From Phytomonas francai (lineage: Eukaryota > Euglenozoa > Kinetoplastea > Trypanosomatida > Trypanosomatidae), in the NCBI GenBank assembly GCA_001766655.1, contig MJCC01000003.1:186001-250000 (forward strand): a stretch of DNA of 64,000 nucleotides, given 5' to 3'. Below are positions 55,909 through 64,000 of this stretch, one piece after another (positions within the stretch are counted from its first letter, which is position 1; the number at the start of each line of letters is the position of its first letter). Made by a program: the position numbers and the translations under genes. The notes under the pieces are model-generated. The model made no database searches. It saw only the letters and a program-made list of their open reading frames with translations, and had not been told where the DNA came from.

Positions 55909-57621
55909 TTAGATGTCCTCATCCGCCATGACGTGAAGCCCATTCAAGGCAAACGGGGAGCGGTTAAGCTCCTCCAGTAGAACACCGACCGCCTCCGGCA
56001 CCGCATCCTCCTGCTCAAGCTCATACAGACCATCGAGCCGTTTGCGCATCTCCGGGTGGCTTTTCTTCTCAAAACAGAGCACCACGATCTTCTCCCGAAT
56101 CGTTTGGTGAACGCGGGCGAACCCGATCGAGGAGACCGCCTCGACCCACTCCTCAACCCACCTCCGTCGGCGAGAGCCCTGCGTGCGCGTGCTCACGAGG
56201 ACCAACACGCCGCCCTCCTTAAGACTCAGATACGCGTTCACGCAGGCCCGATAGCGAAGACGGGCCGAGGGCAAATACGACAAAAAAAGACAAAAAAAGA
56301 CGGCGTCAAAGGCCTCCACGGCGATCGCCCGGACCGCCGGCCCCGCCTCGCCGGGAAGGGGCTCCGCGTGAAGCCTCAAATAGGGCGCGTGGTCGCCGCC
56401 CGCGGGCGAGGAAAGGGGCCGCCGGAAGAAGGCCACGCTCAGCCAGTCGCCCTTCCATACCTGTCCAAAAAGCGGCGGAAGCGAGGGAAGTGAAGGGCCC
56501 CGCGAATGCGCGGAGGGGCAGAGGTCCAACGCCGCGACGTGCAGGGGGACGGCGCCCAGGACGGTGTGCGCGAAGGACTTCCCAAAAAACGGGCCATAGC
56601 AGCTGCCGACGTCGAGGGCGTGCAGGGCGGGCACGCGGAGGGGGGAAGAAAAGGGGGAATCGCCGCCCGTGAAGGCCTCATCCGCCGGCCCAAGGCCGCG
56701 AACGCGCCGCATCTCGCGGACGTACCGCATGGATTGATCCCAGGCGTTTGGGGGGGGAGAAAAGGGCCGCGTGTGCGCCGACCCGCCCGTCGGCGGTGCC
56801 GCTCTCCTGTCCTCAGGGGACAACTGCAGGATCCGATCCTCTATTTCAGCCTTCGTGGCCATTCGCGCGTGCTCTCGGAAGAAATCCCGTCGCCAAGGCT
56901 TCAGCGCACGAGAAAAAACTAAAGGTAGTTCGTGAAAAAGTAATTGGGGGCCTTCCTTCGTCTCTCCGCTAGATGGACGTCCGAGATAGAACGCCTCAAC
57001 ACAGTCCAGTGAGGATTGGATCCGGTCATCATAGCGACGCTGCCGAATGTCCTCCAGGCAGATTCGTTCGCCCTCTTCGGTCGCGGTATTTGTAGACGCC
57101 GTGCTCGATTCACGAGAGCGCTTTCGACTCGAGACCACATCCGTAGAACCTGCAGCTGCTGTGAATGGTACCCCACTAATCGTAGTGGTAGGGGGGCGAC
57201 ACCCCTGATCCTTCTCTTCGTACTTTCCTGATTTAGTGGAATTTTTTAGTTGGGGTAAAGGAGCCTCCCAGTACTTGGTAGCGAGGCAGTGCATGGCCCG
57301 TGCGTAGTCTTGCAGCCTCTCTCTCTCTTCCTTGGAATTTATAATGCGCTGCCATAGATTCAAATCATCATCACTAGTTTGACTACTGGGTTCATGAACC
57401 CCGCCATCTTTTCGAAACCCTTCTGAAGCACCTGATTCGGAATTACACTCACGAAACGAGCAAAACGCGCGCTGGAGGTGGTAGTGCTGTTGTTTGATGC
57501 ATTGAGACCATGCTAAATGAGGCCTGACAGAGTCAGAAACAAGTGAGGGGAGTTCATCAGTTCCTTCGTTACTTTCCCCTTTGCATTTCATTTCACTTTC
57601 GTCAGTGTGACTCTCCATCAT
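55909..57621 (-). CDS. Rossmann-fold methyltransferase-like protein of the BMT2/SAMTOR group
   Basis: A 570-residue protein; start ATG 57619-57621, with two further Met following. The C-terminal part has the BMT2/SAMTOR layout: a SAM-binding ALDVGSCYGPFFG (about 328-340), acidic motif LDLCPSA (about 361-367), then AVFFCLFLSYLPSARLRYRA (about 435-455) and EGGVLVLVSTRTQ. BMT2 is the yeast 25S rRNA m1A methyltransferase; SAMTOR is a SAM sensor for mTORC1 in animals. Which activity applies here cannot be told. The N-terminal 230 residues are polar and partly disordered with a HARMATKAEIEDRI helix. The GC patch (about 55980-56800) covers the methyltransferase core. Confidence 0.75.
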   Translation of the reverse strand: MMESHTDESEMKCKGESNEGTDELPSLVSDSVRPHLAWSQCIKQQHYHLQRAFCSFRECNSESGASEGFRKDGGVHEPSSQTSDDDLNLWQRIINSKEERERLQDYARAMHCLATKYWEAPLPQLKNSTKSGKYEEKDQGCRPPTTTISGVPFTAAAGSTDVVSSRKRSRESSTASTNTATEEGERICLEDIRQRRYDDRIQSSLDCVEAFYLGRPSSGETKEGPQLLFHELPLVFSRALKPWRRDFFREHARMATKAEIEDRILQLSPEDRRAAPPTGGSAHTRPFSPPPNAWDQSMRYVREMRRVRGLGPADEAFTGGDSPFSSPLRVPALHALDVGSCYGPFFGKSFAHTVLGAVPLHVAALDLCPSAHSRGPSLPSLPPLFGQVWKGDWLSVAFFRRPLSSPAGGDHAPYLRLHAEPLPGEAGPAVRAIAVEAFDAVFFCLFLSYLPSARLRYRACVNAYLSLKEGGVLVLVSTRTQGSRRRRWVEEWVEAVSSIGFARVHQTIREKIVVLCFEKKSHPEMRKRLDGLYELEQEDAVPEAVGVLLEELNRSPFALNGLHVMADEDI

Positions 57622-57944
57622 CAACTTTCTCCGACCATTTTTTATAGGGGAAGGAGGGGGGGAATATTGTGAGTGGGTTATCCGTATATCATTTCAAAAA
57701 AGTGGGGGAATGGGTAAAGATCAAAGGAAGCTCAGAGGCATGAATTATTCATAATTTGGAAAAAAATCAAGAACACGCTATTCATTAATAAAAACTTGGT
57801 TTCTACTTGTCTCTTTTCTTGCATGCAAAAAAAAAAATAGTGTTTCTTCTTCCATTGCATTCTGAAATAGTACGTCTTAATTTCTCAAGGAGAAATCCCT
57901 TTTTTGGGGAAAAGCAGATTCCGAAAACATGGAAAAGAAGACCA
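57622..57944. other. Intergenic
   Basis: Contains a G-rich block (about 57647-57662; pyrimidine on the sense strand) near the methyltransferase start. Otherwise AT-rich, with an A10 run. No gene. Confidence 0.55.
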
Positions 57945-59408
57945 TTAGTCCATGTATTGCTCGCCATCGAATGAGTCACACACGACATCTAGGTCTTCCC
58001 GTCTCAGCAATTCTTGAATGCCTTCAATAGAGTCCGTTGTGCCACAGACATTGATGGATTTAAGTGACTTGCAAGCTGCCATAAAATTAACATCCTTTAC
58101 GCCAGTTAATTTTATATCTAACTCCTCTAAATTTTCGCACTCCACAAGGCCGGCAATGCCTTCATCCGTAATGGAAGTCTGTGCACAAAAAATATGCCGA
58201 ATGTGGGGGCAGGTCTGTAGAACATTCAGATTGGAAATATGAATACACCTTGTTAGGATTACCGTATCCAGATTGGGTGCATCCCTAAGAGCTAAGATCC
58301 CGGTATCGGTCAGACTGGATGCCGGGGCATCCAAAACTCGAAGAAACTGCATCGAGTCGAGAAAGGAAATGTCTTCTATGCTGGAGTTAGCCACACGGAA
58401 GAGTTCTAAGTTCCTGCACTCAACAAGCACATCTAAGCCCTCGGTTAGCTCCGTCTGGGAGATGTCCAAAAAGCGTAGGCTGTGCAGCATCCCAAGTGGC
58501 CCAAACCCATTCAATTTTTTGCAGTTTTCCAACGATATGTATTCTAAGCTGTTCTCTAGGAATGGGGCAATTTGTTCAAGAGTTTCTGTACGGATAGGGG
58601 TGTCAGAGAGATGGAGCGTTTGCAGATTGGATACCTCATCCCGCTGCGTAACCAACGCGAGAGCGCTATCGATGTGTGTACTACAAAGAGACAGCACGCG
58701 GAGATGGGAACCAAGGTTGAGAAGAAAGAAGTTCGAAGTGTCGTCGTATGCATTGCAGTTCTCGATGGTCACCTCCTCCAGCGAGGCAGCGGTCTCGATC
58801 GCAATCGCATTGAGATCGCTCAGTCGATGGCAAGAGCGAAAAATCAGAGTCTTGAGCGAGGGGAGGCAAAGGTCCTGAACGGCGTCGTGCTCTAGTGGGC
58901 AGAAAGCCACCTCGAGCTTTTCAAGATTCTTTATAAGACTAGCATTCCTGATAGAGGTCAAGCTTCGACATGAGAGAAGCTCTAATTCTCGTAGATGGGT
59001 TAAAGTGGCAAGCGACTCAAAGGAAGAATTGTCAATGCGTGAGTAGTGAAGCGACAGTTTTGTGAGGCCGTTGGCGACACGTGTGTGGTAGCGGCTGAGC
59101 ACTCTCGCACTTACGTTCTGAAATTTACGCCCAATGGGAGAAATCGAAATCAATTTAAAGCAACTGTTGCCCTTATTATCCTCCTGAGCATTGAAAAGAA
59201 CACACTGACCGTAGCGGGACAACATCACTTCGTTGTAGTCGGACCACGGACTTAGAGTGCTTTGTACACCTCTACGAAATGGTTTGGAGACGCACCGCAA
59301 CGAAGTGAGGGTGCGCCGATTAAACGGGATGTACTTCATTACGTCATGCAACATCTCGATGCTATCAATGGTCCCAGTAAAGGGAACCATTGGTGATTGT
59401 GAAAGCAT
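57945..59408 (-). CDS. F-box-like / leucine-rich repeat protein
   Basis: A 487-residue protein. Residues 20-50 (DVMKYIPFNRRTLTSLRCVS) resemble a degenerate F-box. From about 110 to 480 there are roughly fifteen leucine-rich repeats of 23-26 residues, for example THLRELELLSCRSLTSIRNA, NLEKLEVAFCPLEHDAVQDL, SLRFLDISQTELTEGLDVLV and NLEELDIKLTGVKDVNFMAA. LRR proteins with an F-box act as substrate adaptors of SCF ubiquitin ligases, while LRR-only proteins bind partners. The partner here is unknown. No signal or membrane segment. Composition balanced throughout; no GC patch. Confidence 0.87.
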   Translation of the reverse strand: MLSQSPMVPFTGTIDSIEMLHDVMKYIPFNRRTLTSLRCVSKPFRRGVQSTLSPWSDYNEVMLSRYGQCVLFNAQEDNKGNSCFKLISISPIGRKFQNVSARVLSRYHTRVANGLTKLSLHYSRIDNSSFESLATLTHLRELELLSCRSLTSIRNASLIKNLEKLEVAFCPLEHDAVQDLCLPSLKTLIFRSCHRLSDLNAIAIETAASLEEVTIENCNAYDDTSNFFLLNLGSHLRVLSLCSTHIDSALALVTQRDEVSNLQTLHLSDTPIRTETLEQIAPFLENSLEYISLENCKKLNGFGPLGMLHSLRFLDISQTELTEGLDVLVECRNLELFRVANSSIEDISFLDSMQFLRVLDAPASSLTDTGILALRDAPNLDTVILTRCIHISNLNVLQTCPHIRHIFCAQTSITDEGIAGLVECENLEELDIKLTGVKDVNFMAACKSLKSINVCGTTDSIEGIQELLRREDLDVVCDSFDGEQYMD

Positions 59409-59518
59409 CGTATGCTGATTGCTATCTAGTTTTCCCTCACAATTTTAAGAGGGCAATCAATTAAGCCCTTTGTGAGATGTTGGTGAACTCAATTAACTTC
59501 TAAAAGAAAAGAATACAA

Positions 59519-59549
59519 CTAGGCAATGAAGAAGAGAGGGGGGGGGGGA
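59519..59549 (-). promoter_or_regulatory. Candidate trans-splicing signal for the LRR gene
   Basis: Sense strand: CCCCCCCCCCTCTCTTCTTC (about 59529-59548), then CATTGCCTAG with its AG at 59519-59520, 111 bases before the ATG. No ATG lies between acceptor and start. Confidence 0.6.
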
Positions 59550-59948
59550 ATGGTTATTAAAAGTAGTAATGCATATTTTTCGTTTGATAATAAGAACCAA
59601 AATCCCTTTTGCAGAGAATCTACATTATTTGAAGTCCCATTTCTGCTTACACGAATAAGCTCATAAAAGGAAAGGAAATAATGATTTGTTAATCAAGTAG
59701 TATACAGTATGCCGTACATTTTGAAATAAAAAAGGATTATGTACCCTTCCAGGGTCCTATTTAAATTTAACCCTTTTTTTATTTTCTTAAAAAAATAAGT
59801 AAATAAAGTAATGAAGCCACGAAACCAGTCTTTACATACTTTATGTCGGATGCTAAGTTTCGAAAAGCTAACTAGCCTTGCATGTGGATTACGCTACATG
59901 GAGAAAGGTTTCCGCAAATATGCAACTGCTCTGTAATAATAATAATTC

Positions 59949-60224
59949 CTACAAATGGTATGAGTGGATAACACCATTTGGAATAACCTCAACACCTGTA
60001 CGTCGTCTCCCTGGGTAATGAAATGGCAAATACATATAAGCACCAAGCATCACCTTACTCTTTTGCACACTGCTCCTCATGTACATAAATCTCTCTAAAT
60101 GTTGGAGCCGTTTCCGTTGCAGTCCTCCAGCGAAGCATTTGACCCAAGATTTCTCAAATTCGTGGGTATGTTGGAAAATTGAAAAGACCAGAATAACCAT
60201 TCCTTTTCCTACCCCTTGGTCCAT
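59949..60224 (-). CDS. Possible small protein of 91 residues (uncertain)
   Basis: A frame with a true ATG (60222-60224) and balanced base composition in an AT-rich spacer. The peptide is moderately basic (QRKRLQHLERFMYMRSSVQK) without repeats or membrane segments. It could be a lineage-specific gene or a decayed relic, possibly connected with the retroposon-like block 600 bases upstream. I recognise no family and see no strong splice signal. Confidence 0.3.
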   Translation of the reverse strand: MDQGVGKGMVILVFSIFQHTHEFEKSWVKCFAGGLQRKRLQHLERFMYMRSSVQKSKVMLGAYMYLPFHYPGRRRTGVEVIPNGVIHSYHL

Positions 60225-60649
60225 CCGTACGTACTGGATTCAGACACGTCCGTTTAAAATTGATAGTCGGTCATGGACCTGATATTAAATTCACTTTCTT
60301 GTAGACTTACTATGTTCTGTCATTGTCTATTAAAGATGTTCTGTTGCATATAATGGTATTTCTTGTAAGAAACAAGACTTGCGTCCATGTCAAAATTAAT
60401 ACCACACTGCATGGAGAGTGAAAAGGAATAATGGTACAAGAGTACCATGAGGAAATTTGAGCTTATATAAAATGTAAATATGGCATTCTGATTTTATAAT
60501 AATAGGCAAAATATACACCAAAAGCATTTGAAATCTCATGTATTTATGTTGAAATTAATATTTTATTATTTTGTGTTATGTGGGAAAATAATCTTTAGCG
60601 TTGTATAAAGACTAGAAGTATTCAGTCAAGCTTTTACCTCCGCACTGGA

Positions 60650-60811
60650 AGCCTAAGCAAAGACCCTGCCGAATACCTTACCAATATTAGCAGCTAGGAC
60701 TGCAGTCCGTCCCCCAGCGGGGGCGCATCGACTCACAGGCGCTTAGCTTCACATTTGTCGGTTTACCAATCCGAGGCACCACTGAGAGGTGGCCGGTGTA
60801 TACCACCGCCC
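60650..60811 (-). mobile_element. Ingi/L1Tc/SIDER-like retroposon fragment with 5' hallmark
   Basis: On the minus strand the block 60741-60811 (71 nt) begins GGGCGG, contains CCGGCCACCTCTCAGTGGTGCC with stem CCAC/GTGG, and ends GAAGCTAAGC. From memory, these strings resemble the 77-79-nt sequence at the 5' end of ingi, L1Tc, RIME and SIDER elements, which acts as promoter and encodes an HDV-like ribozyme. Downstream follow GC-rich hairpins: CCCCC-GCT-GGGGG (60711-60723) and the palindrome GGACTGCAGTCC (60697-60708). The P1 stem expected for an active ribozyme does not form between the 5' end and GCCTCGG, so self-cleavage is unlikely. The 3' end of the element is not clear, and no reverse transcriptase frame follows. 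Confidence 0.6.
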
Positions 60812-61174
60812 TTATATATTCATATATCTCTTTAAAAACTCCGAAAATTCAATAAAATCATGCTTCGGATATAGTGCACATCTATTAGGTGCTTTTGCAT
60901 TATTTTCCTACACCCACCCCGCAGTTATTTATGTGTATAATAATATCAATAGAGAGTAGCTTTACGATTTTCATCGCATCTACACTAGATTGAGGAACTG
61001 CAAGATGGCTTAAACAAATCAGAAATCAACTACATAACCTGAAAAGATGTAATATAGATGTTCATTTTCTTCATAAATTTTTCAAGTACACTATGTACTA
61101 TTTCATCACTTATCGTTATTTATTCTCTCTTACCTAAAAAAATCTAATCGATGCATCCTTATCCGATTCATGCG

Positions 61175-61780
61175 TCAAGACCGGTCCTTCTGGGTACAGT
61201 AGTGCAAAGAACAAGGGCTTTCATCCAACTCAGTCAAGAAATCAGAACACTTTTGAATTGGCGCTCCGCCACGCGAGTCGAATAGCGAAGCCGGTGGTGA
61301 CTCTACACGCATGTATTCCACAAATGGCGTTACAGAAATGCCGGTAAGATCCCCTAATGTCATATAAAAATCTAATGGTGTACTCAAATGTTTCATTCGA
61401 TCTTCAAAATTTATCATCGATTCACCTTCGGGGCGCCCCTTTCGCAAGTCCACGCGCCGCATGACTTCGGGGTGCATAATGTACAGCATTGCAGGCGTCG
61501 TGCGCTCGAATTTTCCGGCATTGGTATATTCGTAGTAGGGTCCCATATGATTCCCGTGGTCACTGGCAAAGATAAAAGTGTTAAGTGGATCGTCAAAGAA
61601 GCGTAAATCCTCCTCAAGATGACGCATAAAAGCAACCAGGGCATCATCAACCAGTCGGATGACCCCGTGTGTTCCCTCATGCGACTCCGTAAAGTACGAT
61701 ATATCGAAAAAGTACTTCCCCTTCTTGGGGCCTAAGTCGCAGGGGCTATCGTTCGGGGCCGCGGTCCCGGACCTAGACGA

Positions 61781-61811
<31 letters not shown>

Positions 61812-63838
61812 GCCCTCTGGCCGAGCTGGCGTCGTAGGAGGTGCGTTGTGTAGTCCAAAAGGTGCTCGTGGACCTGGCGGCCGTCGATGCAGCGTCGGAA
61901 GATGCTGTACGGGCCCTCGTAGTTGCTGTGCATTCCCGAGTACGCGAGGTGGCAGAGGGGTTGATAAAGGTAGTAGTCCACGCCCTGAAGTCGCCCGCCG
62001 GTCCCGCCGTTGGGCTCCCGATTCCCGACGATGGCCTCGAAGAAGTCGTGGCAGAAGCCCGCCGTGAAGGCGGTGCTGAGCGCGGGCCCGTGCTTCTCCT
62101 TCGCCAGGTTGAAGATGGTCCGCCCCATCATGTCAACCTCGGACTCGCTCGCGTACGACATCCCTATAATGGTGGTCCCGGTAATATAGGGGCAGAGGTT
62201 GCCCGCCGTGCTATGTCCCAGAGTGCTGATGGCCTTGGGCTCGTAAGCGCGGTGCGCTAACGTGGGCTTCTTCAATTGACGTTTCTGGAAGTCGCGCACC
62301 CATTTCACAAAGCCCGGAAGTGACCGGTGCGCCCCTTGCCGACTCAGTGCATCAAACAAAATGATAAGAACGTTGCCAGCAGGCTCATCCAACCCTTGAT
62401 TGGGGTTCGAAGAGGTGTTGGAGTTTGGTTGGCGCGTCGAATTGGAATGATTGGGGCCGTCAACGCCAGAAGTTTCACCTACATCCTCCTTCACAGGAAA
62501 CAGGAAAAACTCTTCGTGGTTCATTGCTGGGCAGCGTACCATATATGCGGCTGAGCGCCCAAGAGGAACCTCCAGCACTTTCTCCGATGGCCAATGAAGA
62601 CGCGCATCTAACTCTTTTTTCGACGAAGCCTCACGGCTCACCGGAGTTAACGTCGACGGATTGATTTCCACCGCAGAAATGAATCCAGTTTTTGCATTGC
62701 GATAGACTATCACGCCCTCGCTCGCTGCTCTCTCCGGGGTACCGTACTTAGTCTCCAACTCAGCATGATACTTCTTGTTGCCAGTGAAGATCTCATCCAG
62801 CAATGGGTTAACGTTCCCACTCATCTCGTTGTCCTCGGGACGCTCCAAAAAGATCCTTGGCTTGCTGCCATCGCTACACAGCGATGATACAATTAGCATT
62901 TCCGTAGTCTCGTTTATGTACCCGATATCCCGCCCCCTGTTATGACGGCACCCATTATCCCCCCTCAGACGCGCAACCAGATTCCAAGGGATCATTTCTG
63001 GAAGCACCCACGACCTACGAAGTACCGGATCCAACCTCAGATCCGCTCCCTCGCACGGATCACAGGGTTCTTCTAAGATGCCCACACGTAGGCTCGAAAC
63101 CGTGTCCATGGACCATAACGAAGAAAGAAAGTAAAGCACGGCCAACACAGCTAAACTGGCAAAAATCGCGATGGCACAAATGTACACCTCATAGCAAAAT
63201 TTTATGGCTCGGGATGGAGAATAGACGTGCGTGGATCTTAGCGACAACGAATAGTGCAGACACAGTAAAGATGAAACCGTCCATACTGTTCCGTCGACAA
63301 AAAAACGAATCAACCCTAAGAAAATCTCCTGAGACTGTCGGTGTTTGTAAGGAACGGCCCAGTGAACCAAAATATGAATTCCTAATAGAAACAAGAATGC
63401 CAAAACGAACAAAACCAGCGATTTTTTTTTTGCTCTAAATGGCAACCCACTAGCCCTCCCAAGTTTTATGAGTAGTTTGGTAACCGAAGCATGAGATTTT
63501 AGATTATATAGCGTAGATCCTTCAGAACGTTTTCGGATTCGAATTGATCTTAGGCACGCAAAAAACGCTCCACAGCAACGCAAAATGCTGTTTTCTGCAT
63601 ATAAAAGTTGTCTTGTGTAAAGGAGATTGCTAAACAGCATGTGTGCTACTGAAGCCATTGTGATCGAGAGCAACTCCAACATCGTAATATATAATCTTCC
63701 AGAATTACGAACAGAGTAAAACTTTAATAACAAGATGCACCATGATAGACTAAAGAATAATCCACCTCCAATGAAGGTTAGGAAGAAGCATAGCCTTCGG
63801 GGTGTTGTTGGTTGTCTTTTAGATTTTGCTATCCTCAT
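61175..63838 (-). CDS. Multi-span membrane protein with DUF229 / sulfatase-like domain
   Basis: An 887-residue protein from ATG 63836-63838; the longer frame starts at GTG. The N-terminal 245 residues hold about five hydrophobic segments (for example LCFFLTFIGGGLFFSLSWCI and SLVLFVLAFLFLLGIHILVH). The C-terminal part is an alkaline-phosphatase-superfamily domain close to DUF229: NVLIILFDALSRQ with a metal-ligand Asp at about 496, HSTAGNLCPYITG, FTESHEGTHG (717-726) and FIFASDHGNHMG with the Asp-His pair at 760-761. The DUF229 group is little characterised; phosphodiester or sulfate-ester hydrolysis at a membrane surface is the family-level guess. A Thr run (about 680-687, encoded by a GTC-type triplet repeat at 61776-61802 on the plus strand) lies in a GC patch (61740-62160). 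Confidence 0.87.
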
Positions 63839-64000
63839 CGTAGTTCTTGCATAGCCTATTTTACTGCAATCAAGCAAGTCTTTGGAAAATTTCAACACGC
63901 ATAGAATGCTCACTAAGCTAATGCAGTTCGTTATAAAAACAAAGAAAATGAAATATATATATATTTATATTTATATATATATATGTTAAATTGTCTTCTG
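63839..64000. other. Window edge, upstream of the DUF229-like gene
   Basis: AT-rich, with a TA microsatellite at 63952-63985. No gene. Confidence 0.6.

Larger units (their letters stand above)
59409..61174. other. Long spacer with retroposon hallmark and small ORF
   Basis: 1.77 kb. Contains the splice signal at 59519-59549, a minus-strand ATG frame at 59949-60224, the retroposon-like block 60650-60811 and AT-rich sequence elsewhere. No RNA polymerase III gene was recognised. Confidence 0.6.

Noticed and set aside
60697..60811. 5S rRNA gene on the minus strand, because of GAAGCTAAGC
   Set aside because: Only the GAAGCTAAGC part fits. The 5' half does not align with 5S, and the terminal helix is missing. 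The retroposon hallmark explains more of the sequence.
1..64000. CRISPR arrays, IS elements, bacterial operons
   Set aside because: No regularly spaced direct repeats, transposase motifs or Shine-Dalgarno spacing; gene spacing and splice signals are eukaryotic.

Overview
The window looks like nuclear DNA of a kinetoplastid protist, most likely a trypanosomatid; I cannot name the genus. The evidence is structural. All 27 genes I would defend lie on the minus strand, one after another, with no interrupted reading frames that need introns. Many minus-strand starts are preceded by a pyrimidine run and an AG, the signature of spliced-leader trans-splicing in polycistronic transcription. Many products carry mitochondrial-type N-termini or belong to families studied in trypanosomatids. 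A 71-nt block at 60741-60811 resembles the 5' hallmark of ingi/L1Tc/SIDER retroposons. No rRNA, tRNA, CRISPR array or bacterial-type operon was seen.

Layout, in the direction of transcription (high to low coordinates): a DUF229/sulfatase-like membrane protein (61175-63838); a 1.8 kb spacer with the retroposon hallmark; an F-box-like/LRR protein (57945-59408); a SAMTOR/BMT2-like methyltransferase (55909-57621); a HAD_SAK phosphatase-like protein (54445-55707); a FHIT-type HIT protein (52854-54035); 5-formyltetrahydrofolate cyclo-ligase (51123-52547); a CFAP97-like protein (49052-50494); a degenerate DEAD-box helicase-like protein (45295-48309); a myristoylation-motif coiled-coil protein (42435-43733); a 2.4 kb AT-rich spacer; a possible split TerB-like protein (38847-40034); a type II membrane protein with chitobiase-C-like modules (36373-38268); M17 leucyl aminopeptidase (34025-35617); two small membrane proteins (32955-33428 and 32462-32743); an FCP1-like phosphatase of about 190 kDa (27132-32361); NDUFAF7 (24998-26308); a TPR-like protein (22771-24690); a DUF985 cupin (21774-22478); a type I membrane protein (20265-21293); a SMYD-type SET/MYND methyltransferase (18553-19854); a mitochondrial-type membrane protein (17160-17974); a large unknown protein (14276-16594); a small basic protein (13433-13762); two neighbours sharing an undescribed aromatic repeat (11966-13015 and 9110-10924); an EngB-type GTPase (6894-8456); and two tandem RRM paralogues (4243-5133 and 741-1343).

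The genes do not form one pathway, as expected in a kinetoplastid polycistron. A mitochondrial theme recurs: EngB (mitoribosome assembly), NDUFAF7 (complex I assembly), and several proteins with presequence-like ends. Two features of the DNA stand out. About two thirds of the genes contain an internal patch of extreme GC content with sharp edges, and all three assembly gaps (17754-17793, 28095-28239, 46142-46191) fall in such patches. The 1,545 bases upstream of the RRM gene at 4243-5133 contain no ATG at all on the sense strand, against about 23 on the other strand. Start codons were chosen by checking for a true ATG; several longest frames begin at TTG or GTG and were shortened.
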